Below, piece after piece: positions 1 through 12,465 of a stretch of 64,000 bases of DNA. Source of the stretch: Gymnogyps californianus. Its lineage: Eukaryota > Chordata > Aves > Accipitriformes > Cathartidae. A program made the translations under genes and the position numbers. Each line of letters opens with the position of its first letter. The stretch's first letter is position 1. The notes beneath the pieces are model-generated. The model had not been told where the DNA came from, ran no database searches, and saw only the letters and a program-made list of their open reading frames with translations. The DNA is taken from assembly GCF_018139145.2 (NCBI RefSeq), contig NC_059471.1, positions 208,711,494 to 208,775,493 on the forward strand, given 5' to 3'.

Positions 1-2950
1 ATCATCTAACATGCACTCTGTTTTTCAATGCCAGATTTTATCTTTCAAAATAATAATTAGTAGTAGTTTTAACATTTTCTCAATTATAAAGACTTATCAT
101 TTAATGGATGAAATTTCCATAAACTTTAGTGAATACATTGTGTTAGCCTACTATGTTCTGTATTATTTGGCTACTGTTCTTACAATCAAAATTTTAAAAG
201 GAGCTTTAAATATAAAGAGAGAGGGAAGAGGCAGAGAAGATAAATTATGCAACTGAAAGGAGTGGTTGTTTTTCTCTTTGTCTCTTAAGTGCAAATTCTT
301 CACTGTGTTTCCCAGACACCATCTGTTTCTAAACTCATCACCAAACATAACAGAGCAGATAGGAACTTCTAATAGGAGTTAAACCTGCCAACTTGCAGAA
401 TGGTCTGAGCTTTCTCAAATAGGAAAAACATGATAGTACAGAGTTGTTAATAAATTAAAGAGAGGCAATGGGTGTCACCTCAGATGATGCAGTACACCAT
501 TTTAGGGATCCTCATTAGAATCATAGATGGCTCATTACTTTACAATGTTCCTGCACACTTGCTTTAAGAAGTCCAAACTACATTTAGGCATTTAATAGCA
601 GGGTCCGTTTCACTAAGGATAGGTTTGGGGGGGGGTTAAATTATTTTTTAAAGCCTACTACTAAAGCCTGAATAATGGGTCCCACCTGCTGAGGGCCTCA
701 CTCCATTTGCAATTAGATATCAGTGAAAGTTTGGAAACATAGAAACTTCTAGAATTATTTACATCAGGAACCCACCTGTGCCAGTACCCTTTCTGCAGGA
801 TTTTAGAGGATAAGGTAAAAGAACCCAAGATGTATTCAGGTATATGACAACATGACACAACAAAAGAGCTCCCTTCATCTCCAGAGAGGTTTATATCAGT
901 TCCAAAATGCTAACTATTTACTGTTACTTCTAGAACTTCTTATTGGAAGAGCAAGGTACCATTTTTAACCTGGTTATACTATTGAGTTTAATGATAGCAC
1001 TGTGCTTACTTAGAAATGAGTTTTGCTTTTCCCTCTCTCCATAGTATGTGGGGAGAAGAAAAAAATATTTATTTAGTTTGGTCTAATAATTAACAGTGGG
1101 AAAATAAGTTATCAGAAAAGCATCTAAATTCTTTTGGTGAGTTATACATCTATTTTTTAAAAATATCTATGATATAAGAATATGGATTGGACAGGAACCA
1201 TCAAGGTCATTGTTATAGATTCCTGCTTATAGATTCCTGCTATCATATCCACCCATGTCAAACAATTTCACACAGACAATATTCTCTGTAATAAACATAT
1301 TAAGAAACATCACTCTTTATGTGAAATTGTTTGTATTATCTATGCAGATCATATCTCTAACAGATTACATCTTTTTCAAACAAGAAATCCTTAGCAAGTC
1401 TGACATATGATGTCTTTTCTGCCCTTCCCCAGTCCTGCCTGTCCTTCTCCTTCATTCAAAACAATTCTCTTCTTTCTGTAGCCCCAATAATTTATTTCAC
1501 ACATGGAACAGTTTCTACTTCCAAGTAGTTTTCCAGATAATTTTATAGCTATCAGTAGACTAAAAAGTGCTTCTGTTGTTCCCTTGGTAGTTCTATTAGA
1601 TTAAATCCATTAGCATACTCACATATACACACACTACATTTTGAGCTCTTCCTGTTCGTAACATGTGACTCTATTAAGATGTTATTCTTTCTTGTTGCCC
1701 ATACAGATTCTACAAATTTGGATATCTTAGTTTTCCTTAGCTTAGTTTTTAAATCTTCTATTTTACTTTACTACTACATTAATTCGTCACAGGTTCTATA
1801 TTCCTGACCTTGCTGCCTCAACACAAATACATTATAGGCAACCATCTCTGCTCCTGTTCTATATTCTGAACAGCTTCACTGAGTTTTAAACGCACAAAAT
1901 GGTTGTTGCCACACACTTCATTTCTGGCTTCTGCAGTTGCAATCTTGTGCTTTGTTACTAAAAATAGAGCTGCTTCCACCTACCTCAGCTGGAAAGCTAA
2001 TTACAGAGCTGGTAAACAGTGCTCCTCCCTATTGAGCAAATGGCAGAATAAGGAGTCTACTAATGCACTAGGGTACACATGGTCCTGTGGGTCTTTGAAA
2101 TCTATCAAGTGTCATTTATTTAATCATTTGTGGCTGTTTGCTTCATGGATAAATTACTATTTAAGTAAATAACTGTTTGACTGTTGGATCAACAAATCAG
2201 GGAGAAAAAGAACAATCAGCCCATTTTAGGAAAAAGTATTCTAGCCTAATTCTCAGCTTGTGCAAATCAGAATAATTTCACCGAGGTAAACAGCATATTG
2301 TTGATTTAGACTAGGTAAAAGTCTAGTTCTCTTATTTCCTGCAGAAGAGGGGTTATTAGAGGACCGACTGCAGCAGCTTAAAGACTTTTTTGAAAGTTAT
2401 TTCTGTCACATACAGGCAAGAACAAACAACTGCCACTGTAAGAAAGCACCTTCTTCCCTTAAAAGTACTCTCAGCCATGTCTGCAGTACAGCAGCACGTT
2501 GCCTGGAAGACATTCCTTGCTGAAAGATCTTAAGGTAGAAGTGCCCACGGAGTTTAGATGCTGTACTGTATTTGTCAATGAAACACTGGTTTCCCTGCTC
2601 CGTGGGACTGATTCTTACCATATAGCCCACTACAAGCTTTGTTGGCAACAAGGTTTCAGCCCTCACTCAGTCAATAAAACTCAACTCATTTTCAGCCATT
2701 ACTGAGGCAACAATATATAGATAATACATAAGCGACTGTTAGAATCACTGTGATATAGCTGCAGCCCCAAAGCAAAACTGTAAAATACCCGTTACGTTTG
2801 TTCATCCAAAACACTTTCTGGGGCCAAGAGGGAATATAGACTTCTGGAACTGCGATTTTTTCTTTGAATGCAGAATATAGGAATAAAAGAGATAGAAAAC
2901 CACCAGAAAGACCAATTTTAAAAAGCATTTCTATTTCTCCCTCCTAACCT

Positions 2951-2996
2951 CCCCCCCCCAAAAAAAAAAAAAAAAAAAAAAAGAGAGAGAGAGAGA
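2951..2996. repeat. Compound C/A/GA simple repeat
   Basis: A run of about nine C, then about 23 A, then about seven GA units, inside PCLO intron 3. It is prone to length errors and polymorphism. Confidence 0.9.
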
Positions 2997-3782
2997 AGTA
3001 TATAAAACCTCCAAGACTGTACTCAACACATTAGAAAAGTTTGGTGGAGGAGAAGAGTATGCTACTGAGCATAAACTATTTGCTCATCATCATGTTTCTG
3101 TCATGTAACAGGTATATACTATATACAGTGCACACAGGGACAGAATTGCTATCTGAGGTTAAATACATTATTTACACAGCTCATTTGGGAGAGGAGAGGA
3201 TGAGCTCCCTCTTCTGTCTCCCATTTTCATGAAAAGGAAAGTCAGGCTGTCCTTAGCCAAGCAAACTACCTCCTGTTGTCAAGGAATTGCCAATTTTTAG
3301 CAAAAATGATTGGAAAAAAGAAGGTAAGATGGAAAACTGGACAGAAATGGAAACGTGTAGTATAAGGAAGAAGAAAATGCAAGAAGGATGAAAAAAAAAA
3401 AAGAGAAAAAGAAAGGCATGAGGAAGTCAGACTACAGAAAATCAACAGTATTTCAAACTCTGCATATTCCAAAGAGTGAAAACAGAGAGAATCCTCTGGC
3501 AACAACAGTGATGGGAAAAAAGAAACAGAATACCAGCCTTCTCATCCTAAACAGAAGAAATACAGAGAGTATAAATCTGCACACCACAAGGCAGTCCCAC
3601 ACCATCACACCTAAGTCAACTCTGAGGAAGTAAATTCATGCACCAGGACTTGCGTAGTTGTCATTTTAGCATAGTGTTTCACCAGAACTGACACATCTTG
3701 TTTCCGTGGTATTCTGTGTATGCATAATAGAGTGCCTCTGGAGAAAGTCATAAACATTTTTCACATTTAAAACCTAAATAAG

Positions 3783-3870
3783 TGTATGTGCATGTGTGTG
3801 TCTGTATACACACATGTGTGTGTGTATGGGGCAGGGGGCTGGACAGTGATGAAGGAGTGTGTGTGTGTGA
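3783..3870. repeat. Imperfect (GT)n patch
   Basis: Interrupted GT runs (for example tgtgtgtgtctgtatacaca, then later gtgtgtgtgtg) with CA interruptions, in PCLO intron 3. Confidence 0.8.
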
Positions 3871-5180
3871 TAGAATTCAGTGCACAAGCAACATTAAAAG
3901 TCAATTGAATCCTGGCTTTCAGTCACTGATCAATCTTCCTGTGTTTTCAGACCTTTCTTTCTGACCTAAATGACCACAAAGACAGTAAACAACATATTTG
4001 TAAGTTAGATAAAATATGCTTATTATAGTAGGACAAACACTTTTCAAATGATAGTATATTCCACAAAACAATCCACAAAAAAAAAAAAGCATACGCAGAC
4101 AGCATAAGCAATATTTTCCCTGCAACTTGCTATTTCTCCCAACATTAGTTCTCACCTTAAGGCAGAGATGTGATAACCTTTAACCCTGGGAGCCATTTCT
4201 AATTTATTCATTCAGATTTCAAAGACACAACATTGACAGCCACTTTCCTCACGTGCTACACAGACCAACTTACACATATAAATTACTCACGAGTATTTTT
4301 AGGTGGTCTGCTTCTGTTGAGTTGAACTTGCCAAACGGATACGGCAAGTAAGGTGTGCCTCCACCTTTCTGTTAAGCTAGTATAAAGTTTCCAATCCCCT
4401 TGCCAAAAAATTACGAGAAAGAAAGGAAGGAGGGTAAAAACGTGGAATGTGAGGAAACCGTTGAAAATAACTTAATCCTTTTAAACGTAAGTTGGCCCTA
4501 CTGGATCTGTCTTGGGCAGTCATGGAAAAGGCACTTTCAAACTCACACTCTTTAATGAATGAAGTGACTTTGTGAACCTTACATTATTCACACCAAAAAA
4601 TTACATATTTCACCACACAGGTATCACTCAAACTTCAACCTTCCTAATGAATACATCAGCATGTGCAAACACTCCAGAGCCAAAATGAGATTAATGGAAA
4701 AAATTAGGGATATATTAAACAGGAGGGAAGGGGAATAACTAAGCCTTAACATGTTCCTTCATTCAATAATTGTCTGAATCAGGGGCATTGATTAAAGAAG
4801 CACACATTTTAACGTACAATACTGAGGCATATGAAAAAGAACTTTATCCCGTGATGGACTGAGAGTACAGTAGTTTGCTGTATCATAGTAGCACCAATTT
4901 CAAAAGAGTTCATAACCATAATTATCTGCTTATGCCTCAAAAACCTAGCAACCAGCTATGCCAGACTCCCTTCATCTGCAGAAAATTCATTGGAAGTACT
5001 TTCTGACTACTGACCAAGTTTCATACAACACAGATATTTAATTTTAAAAGCCTTCAGATGATGAAACATTCAAATTTTTCTCGACAATTCAGTAGCTAAA
5101 AATCAGCTACAGATCGGTCTCCACAGCACACAAAGCCTACAGGTAGGAACACAGGGTAAATACAGACTCCATCGCCTTAC

Positions 5181-6586
5181 CTCAGCTATGTGCGGCATTG
5201 GGTTAAATCCACAGAGATTGCACACAACTTTCTTGCACTCTGTACATGTATTAAAGTTGGGGGGATCCTTAGAACCAATATTTAGTCCAGTTTTACAAAG
5301 GGGACAAGACACTTCAGGCTGGCTGGCTTTCTCCGGTTCCGACAGCCCAGCAGGTTTCTTAGCTTCAGCAGCCTGAGGTTTACCATCTTTAGCCAAACCA
5401 GGTTTCTTTTCTAAATCAGATCCTTTAGTCGTTAAAACACTATCCGCTTTTGATGGCTCTGATTTTTCGGTCATAAGAGGCTTGGCTTCTTTCTTTACAG
5501 GAACAGCTTTTGGAAGAGGCTGAGCCTGACCAGCCTCTTTGGGGGCTGCCTGAGAGGCTGGCAGCTGTGGTGGAGGCTGGGGCTGCTTCACTGCAGGACC
5601 AGGCGGAGGTGGGGCTGATGTCTGAGAACCCGGCTGACCCGCTGTGGAAATTAAATTCGAGGCCTGGCTGAAGATTGAAGCTCCAAATCCAAAGAGTTTC
5701 CCAGTAACTGTTTCTTGTGGTGTTGTAGGCTGAGGCTTAGGGGCATCAGTGATGCCTCCCAGATTAAGGCTGAAACGCCTTGATTGCTCAGGAGTTTTCT
5801 GAGGTGGCTGGGGTTGAGACGCCAGCTGTGCTGGCGCTGGCTTGGGACCTGCCCCTGCTTGTGGGCCCTTGGGAGCTGGTTTGGTATCAGGCCTTGGGGC
5901 CGGTTTTGTTTGTAACTTCTTAGGATCATCTTTTGTTTGTGTTGGCTCGACAGGCTTTTGAGTTTTAGCATCTGGTCTAGCCCCAGGCTGAGACGCAAGC
6001 TTGGGATCTGACTTCTGTCGAGACACTTGTGGAAGGGGTTTGGAATCTGGTTTATCCCCAGCTGGATGTGTGTCCTGTGACGGCTTGCAAGCTCTGGCTT
6101 TGGGGAATCTGCTACTTTCTGTTGAGTTGGTGGAGGTCTGGGACCTGCCGAAATCTGTTTCAGCCCTGGTGCTGCAGACGTAGGCACAGCGTCTGTCGTA
6201 GGCTTCTGTACACTGGGCTGTTTTTGCTTATCTTCAGCCTGTGTTGGCTTGGCCTGATCAGACTTTGGAGTAAGATCTGTTTGCTGGGAAATCTCAGTAG
6301 GCTCAGGGCGGGGTTGTTTCAGTTTTACAGGGGGAGAGCCAGGCAAGGACGGTTGCTTTTTCTGTGGCAGGGGTTTTTTCGATTCTGCTAGTTGCAAAGG
6401 ATCAGGTTTTGGAGAAGCATCTTTCTTTTGAACTGGCGGTGGCTGGGGAGATGGTTTAGCTGTTGAAGGTGGAATGGGTGTCTTCTGTTTGGGTGGAGGC
6501 AGCTGTGGCCCGGGACCATGACCTGGTGCTAGGTCACCACCTAGTGCTCTTTGCATCTGGCAGTTTAAACAGAGCCATTCCTTAAT
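5181..6586 (-). CDS. PCLO: Piccolo exon 3: end of zinc finger 1, proline-rich linker, zinc finger 2 (first six Cys); apparent frameshift
   Basis: It opens after a T-rich CTGCAG acceptor with [20 protein letters not shown], which supplies Cys505 and Cys508 and closes zinc finger 1. A long Pro/Gln/Lys linker follows, then the Piccolo/Bassoon-conserved stretches [15 protein letters not shown] and [19 protein letters not shown]. The second finger begins [19 protein letters not shown], with six Cys before the exon ends PHIAE at the donor GTAAGG (phase 0). Both ends are phase 0, yet the exon is 1406 nt (3 x 468 + 2). The frame open from the acceptor to about 6086 differs from the frame open from about 6112 to the donor, which means one base lost or two gained. 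Read literally, translation leaves the Piccolo frame and stops near 5651. Conservation on both sides argues for a sequence error or a recent lesion rather than an old pseudogene. Confidence 0.92.
6086..6112 (-). other. PCLO: Apparent -1 frameshift inside PCLO exon 3
   Basis: Upstream of this interval the coding frame reads ...VADSPKPE. The downstream frame has a TAG at 6112-6114, so it cannot have been in use there. From about 6086 onward only the second frame matches Piccolo: [14 protein letters not shown] aligns with mammalian KPSQSFPPTGEK. The switch must therefore fall between these points, around the bases GAGCTTGCAAG on the minus strand. The exon length, one base short of a multiple of three, agrees. 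There is no long homopolymer here to explain it as a simple slip. Confidence 0.82.
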
Positions 6587-9500
6587 CTGCAGAAAAAAAA
6601 TAATTTTAAAGGTATTGTCATTAAGATAAGACAAAGTTAATAAAATCAACGTAATAATAGGCTATTCTAGTGTATGGCTTGTTGCAATATTTCAGACTTC
6701 TGTGTAAAAAGGGAGAGATATTACCACTAATATTGTTTTGTGACTAACATGCCCAACTGATTTTTTCATTCTTCTCCACATTCCTGTGATTTGAGCTATC
6801 GCTGAGCCCATGCTTCTAATGACTTCACACTCAGTTTACACACAGCTGAATATTGGAGGATAAAAACCCAGCAGAATGAAAAAATGCATTGGAATTTCAT
6901 GGGACCCAGCAGTGATTCATTTATAGCAATGATTTGCCAGAATAGAGAAAAAAGACAAATACTGTTAAAATAGTTTGACACATCAAGTCTGCTGACAGAA
7001 AACAATAATCAGAATTAAAACACAGTAAATGCATAATCACCTTTAAGCATATATCTATCAAGCTCTTCGTACAGCTTATGGTTTTGGTAATGGTTTAAAT
7101 TACAGGGCAGAAGTATTGGCAGTATACGTGTATCCAATGAAATAGGCACAGAGGTGTGTTAATGGACACCATATATTACACAGACTCATACTTTGCCACC
7201 AATTTGAGGGCAAGTCTTCATTTGGAATCAGTGAGGAGCTTTGCCTAAGCCCTGATGGTATTTTAAGAGCCATAATTAGGTTTCCCAAAATTCCTTTGTT
7301 ATTAAAAGAAGCTCCCAGGTAATTACTGTACCCTTGTATACAATGGGCCCCTCTTTTCAACACAGAGGAAAGGGAATAAGGCAAATAATGTATTTACCCA
7401 TGTTTCTCGTCAATTTTAGTATCTCACAATTTTAAAACATTTTTTCTCCTTCCCAAGAAGTATTACTTGAGAAGGAAATTGTATTTTCTAATAAGACAGA
7501 AAAACCCAATAATCCTAAGTGGTCATCCCTACCTTTGCTGTTGTAAAGCCTCACAATCTGAGGAAGGATCAAGTAGGCTAAAGCAACATGTGGTCAGGAA
7601 GCATCACGTGCTATTTTCCACATTTTACATCGCTAGCAGAAACATTCTAGGCAGCAAAAATGCCATTCAATATGGCACAGAGTCCCGTGGGCCTACACCT
7701 GCAAGTAGATGCTTAAGCAGGTCATCTGTAGCTCTACTTCTATGCTTTAGTCTGCGTGTGAAACGCAGGGTACCAGCTGCGGCATTTGCACGCACCACTG
7801 CAACAGAGGGAAACTGCAATTAGGAGGACACAGAATATAAGACTCAGATCTTTTCCCCTAAGGATGAAGATTTCTGGATCCTGTTTCTCATTCAGGTCTG
7901 AAATCTCTACCATACACCATGGGATGAATCTGGAGGTACTACATGCAATGAAAGATTTTGTCTGCGTAATATTAGAGCTCACTGGAAGGAAAGAATGCTG
8001 ATGTCATGGACTGAGGCAATGAATTCATTATTTTGGTATGCTTTGCCAGCCTTATATTTTTCCAGCAGCAAAAATTAAAAGAACAGTTGGACGCAGTTCC
8101 CTAAAACACAGTTATTCCAATTACTCTTATAAACATGGTATATACACACTCTGGAATATGAACTCACTATTACTAACAGCTTCACAAAGAGATGCCCAAT
8201 TTTGGCCCCAGTTGTAAGTTCACAGTAATCAAATTAGCATTCATAATAATGCTGCTTTTATTTTCCATTTTCAGTGCAATTTTTTTAGATTGTTTAAACA
8301 ATTCTCTGATCTACTTGCAACCCATATAGCAAATGACTGTTAAAAAGTGAAACCAACTGAAATAAAATTGGAACACGTGTTTAAGCTCTGCTTTGAATTA
8401 TTAAAGGAATTAAGTTCACAACTGCACAGAGGACCTGAGCAAAGATTACATTTAGCTTAACTCCCATTTTTTTTGATTGGTGACCAGTTCCCCTACAAGT
8501 CCCCTGTCCAAGGGACAATTACTTGCAATAAGTAAATCTTAATTATGACACCTCATTTTAGATATTAGTAATCTAATTTAATTAGATACATATTAATATC
8601 ATTTCTGGATGAATTCTTAAGGGTCTTCTAGAAGGTTTAAGTTTAATCAAAGACCAGACTTAAGCTGCATACTCTGAACATCTACCTCAGCTGTCACAGA
8701 TGTCTGGCTTTGGCAAAGGGACTACAATTTCTTATTTAGGGATGTGGGCTCTCCTCTACGGTGGAGAAAGATAAGATCTTGTGAGGAGCTTTTCAAGTGG
8801 CCTAAGTGAGAAATGTCTTTTCCTACTAACCACAGAACTTTTACAGAGATTTGGACAATGCACTTTTCATAGTGATTCACTGCTCCTGCTTCTTTTTGAC
8901 ACCTCCACTTGCCTCCTTTTTTTTTTCTTATTTTAAATTAAAGTGCTGTACTCTAAAGTAAGATGACCAAATGAAACCATGGCAGTAACAGGTGCCTACC
9001 TGCTCTCACTCAGCTTCCAGGAAATCTAATTTTAAGTCATTATGGCACCTTTAAGGCCCCAAATGAAGTAGCTGTAGGGTTGGGGGGGGCTACAGAATAA
9101 GCAGTCTGAGTAATTCTTATATTTAAGGTGTCCAGATTCCAGTTGCATTTATAAGCATTTAGGCTTGTCTTCAACATGCAGCTGGTCCAGTCTGACTACT
9201 ACCTAACTGGAGTCCAAACAAAAGTTAATTCTATACTACAGTTTTCAACATAACCTTGTGCAGAAGACAAAACCTTAACTCTCAACTGTTATTTTTTCCT
9301 TATCTTAAAAAAAAAAAAAAATCTATACATACACACACACATGCACACTCTTGGTATTAAACTGAAGCCTTTAAAACTAAAAATGAATTTGCTACTCCTA
9401 CAGCTGAACTTCAAAATGGAAAATGTAGGAAGTTTTACTTCACTGTATTATTTTTTAAATCTTTCTGGTTTAGACATAAAATTCCTCCCATGCATTTTAG

Positions 9501-10856
9501 TGGGAGGAATTAAGTGCCAAAACCCTCATGTCATTATAGCTTACACACATCATCTTCAAACAAATACAAAACTGCACAAACTGTAGCTCTGTGATTGGAA
9601 CTGCAGGAGCTCAAAATGAAGTGTGCTACACGATGCAGTTTTGTATCAAACACTGGCCTGTTCGTTCTACTGCAATTACAGAGATTTTCCATAAACTTTA
9701 ACGGGAGCAGGCTTCTGTTAAATACAGATGCTCTTACACATTATTACAGATAAAGTAAAACTTACTGCTGCTGAAGATACCTAAAATACTAAAGTTTGTC
9801 TATCCTTAAAGGTCTTCCTGGACAGCAGTTCTGTGACTTTCTAGTTTTTTTCTCCATATTTCTCACATCTCTTCCTAGAATTAAAAGGCAAAAGTTTCCA
9901 GAGCAACATGTGAGCTTTTGCAGTTCCTGTCTACTTGTAAAGGAGATTCTTCTTTGATGCTGAGGATCCCAAGCTGTCTATTTTTACACTGGTAGATAGG
10001 GGTGGAGGCTGGGTCTTATTTCTAGAAGAAATCCATGAGTGATTTTCTTCATCCTGAGACCCATGCCACTAAGTGCCATGACTAGGACTGTAAATTTGAC
10101 AGATTTCATGCAGTATTTTTGTTCAGATTTCAGCCACTGAGAACAGAAAGGGCTACCTTGCTTTCTAACTCACTGATGTAGAAACTATATGCCCTCATAA
10201 CAGCAAACAAGTAATTAAAATGTATTTTATGTATTCATCAACCATAACATCTTAAAAAAGCTTCATAAAGACTCCACTAGTTGGGAGCACCAAATGTATT
10301 TATTCACAGTGTTTTAGTAACAACATCCATGGAGAATTACATTGAAGAAAATTGTAGCACCATGTTCCATAGCTCGCCTTTCTTTATGCATTCATAATCT
10401 AACAGTTGACTCCAATAACAAATACAAGCTACACTTCAGTTCTCCTTATCCCAAACAAAGCCAACACAACTGAAGGCAATCCGGAGCCTATTCCTTTCTG
10501 CAAAAGTGTTCTAACTAGGCAAACCCATCAAAAGCAATAGGAAAACTGTCAGAGAGTGAGTGCATCGACTGGCATGCTCAATTTCTATTCCTGCAGATGA
10601 TGTAGGGGAGGAAGAGAATCCAGTTTGATTCTAAGATTCCAGATGTACATGAGGAAGAAATTTTGACTTGCAGATTGAACATATTTCATATAAAAGTTAC
10701 TGGCACACAGTATGAATGTAGCTCTCAGAAGCCATTTTAACAGTCCTTCTGCAGAACAGAGCTGCATTCTAAGGCAATGGGTCTCATTCTCATTTAGACC
10801 AGTCATTTGGTGCTATAAAAAGGAACTTTAAAATATGCATAAAATATTAACATCCC

Positions 10857-10917
10857 TTTACATCGCCACAGAAATGTAAAAATTTATAGAGTCTTTACAT
10901 TGCCACAGATATGTAAA
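10857..10917. repeat. Duplicated 24-bp imperfect hairpin
   Basis: Two 24-bp units (10857-10880 and 10894-10917) differ at two positions. Each begins TTTACAT and ends ATGTAAA, so each is an inverted repeat with a 10-base loop containing GCCACAGA. Thirteen bases separate them. They lie in PCLO intron 2. Confidence 0.75.
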
Positions 10918-11899
10918 TGAACTTTGCTGACATTGCTCAGTGCTGCCCCAAAGCTTTATCAACAAAATCAGTTTCTAGTCTGGAAACACATCAGCCCATT
11001 TGGTTCCTGACAATTTCAGAGAGGAGTGAGGACATTTCTGCCAAGATGATGAGAGAAACATGAAGAATAAAGCACTTTGCGCCCATTATTTTATGCAGCT
11101 TCATGTAGGGTGGTAGAATACTGTAAGAGACAAGAAACTAGATCAGAAAATCCTGTTATGAACAAAAAAGTACAACAACTATCATAGAACAAACTGAACT
11201 AGTATGTCCACATAAAACTGAAAAGGTCTTCTAAACAAGCCTGGGCAATACTAGAGACAAAGATTTCCACCATCCTTCCATGAATAAGATCTCAGCTATT
11301 CGAAGTAATTACATTGAAACAAACATTTAACTATTGTACACAGTATGCAACTGATCCTCATTTGAGGCAAACAGATCATCACTACAAAATAAATATTTAC
11401 CTTCCTTTCAGATATCAGATGTAAAAGGCAACTAGGGAGTTTATCAGGGAACACTGACTCAAGATGCTCACAAAAATGATGCTAGGTTGTAGTCAGCAGC
11501 ATGGTCCCCAGGTATCCATTCCACAAACCACAGCAATGGTTACAAGCACTATAGCTTGGTGCTAAACCAATGTTTGAGCAAACTTTTTAAATAGTCACTT
11601 TAAAAGACTATTTTTTTAATGTTACTTAGCTATTTTAAAACTACTAAAAACCATTACTGGATGAATTGTGTTATGCAGTTATCACAAGCTTAAAACATAC
11701 TCCACTACTCTGCTTAAATTACTAATACAAAAAGCTATAGTTTGCATATGAACTATGAGTGTTTGGGGAACTATTATTTTATAGCTTATATAATTAGAAT
11801 CATAAAGCAAAATAGTGAACATAATCTTTTGACTTTTTTTTTTTTTTGGAACGCCAGTATTTCAGAATATCTAAAAGTTAGTTTTTATAGCCAAGCATG

Positions 11900-12465
11900 T
11901 GTTTAAGCTGCCTCATGCACAGGACGAGGAAAAAGACACTTAAACACAGCTCAGTGCACTGCATCATGCATCACTGCAACAGATGCTGATTGCTTTCATT
12001 AACTGCATCGTGATTTAATATACCAGAAACACATGAATGATTAACAAAAAATATAACTGCAAATCGAGACAGCAGCAAAGAAAAGGTTAACAAAGTTCAT
12101 CTGTGCTGCACAGAGCTCATCCGAGTGAATATCGCTGGGATTTGAAAACGGATTATGCTGTCTGGTCGGAGCAGGGCTGGGCCATGCTTCCTGCCCAGTG
12201 ATTACCCAGCAAACAGCATCTCCACATCACATGGCCTAACATAGTAGTAAATTACAGTTGCTGAGCAACAGCAATACTGGCGCAGATGGCTCACTGCAGT
12301 TGACATCTTTAGCTATGCAGATTAATTTATTATTTACTTGTGTTAAAAACTGGACAGGACAGTTTTCTGGGTTAATGAGAAAACACTCCAACATATTGGA
12401 GAATATTGCCCAATTAAAATATGGAGAAACTATTTGCCATGCATAGGTCTTTGTTTCTTTCAATG
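11900..12465. other. Candidate conserved noncoding block in intron 2
   Basis: About 560 bases lack the A/T runs of the surrounding intron. They carry many homeodomain-like TTAAT/ATTA cores and E-box-like motifs, in a composition typical of vertebrate enhancers. No coding frame of note is present. This is judged by eye only, without an alignment. Confidence 0.25.

Larger units (their letters stand above)
1..5180 (-). other. PCLO: PCLO intron 3 (5' part; continues beyond the window)
   Basis: Begins at the GTAAGG donor after exon 3. No sequence resembling the expected next exon (opening with an EWLCLNC block) was found on the minus strand, so exon 4 lies outside. The DNA is AT-rich and unique, with a C9-A23-(GA)7 run at 2951-2996 and a (GT)-rich patch at 3783-3870. 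No gene, RNA gene or recognised transposon was seen. Confidence 0.8.

Noticed and set aside
6029..6391. Plus-strand open frame of 120 residues
   Set aside because: Antisense shadow of PCLO exon 3; no independent signal.
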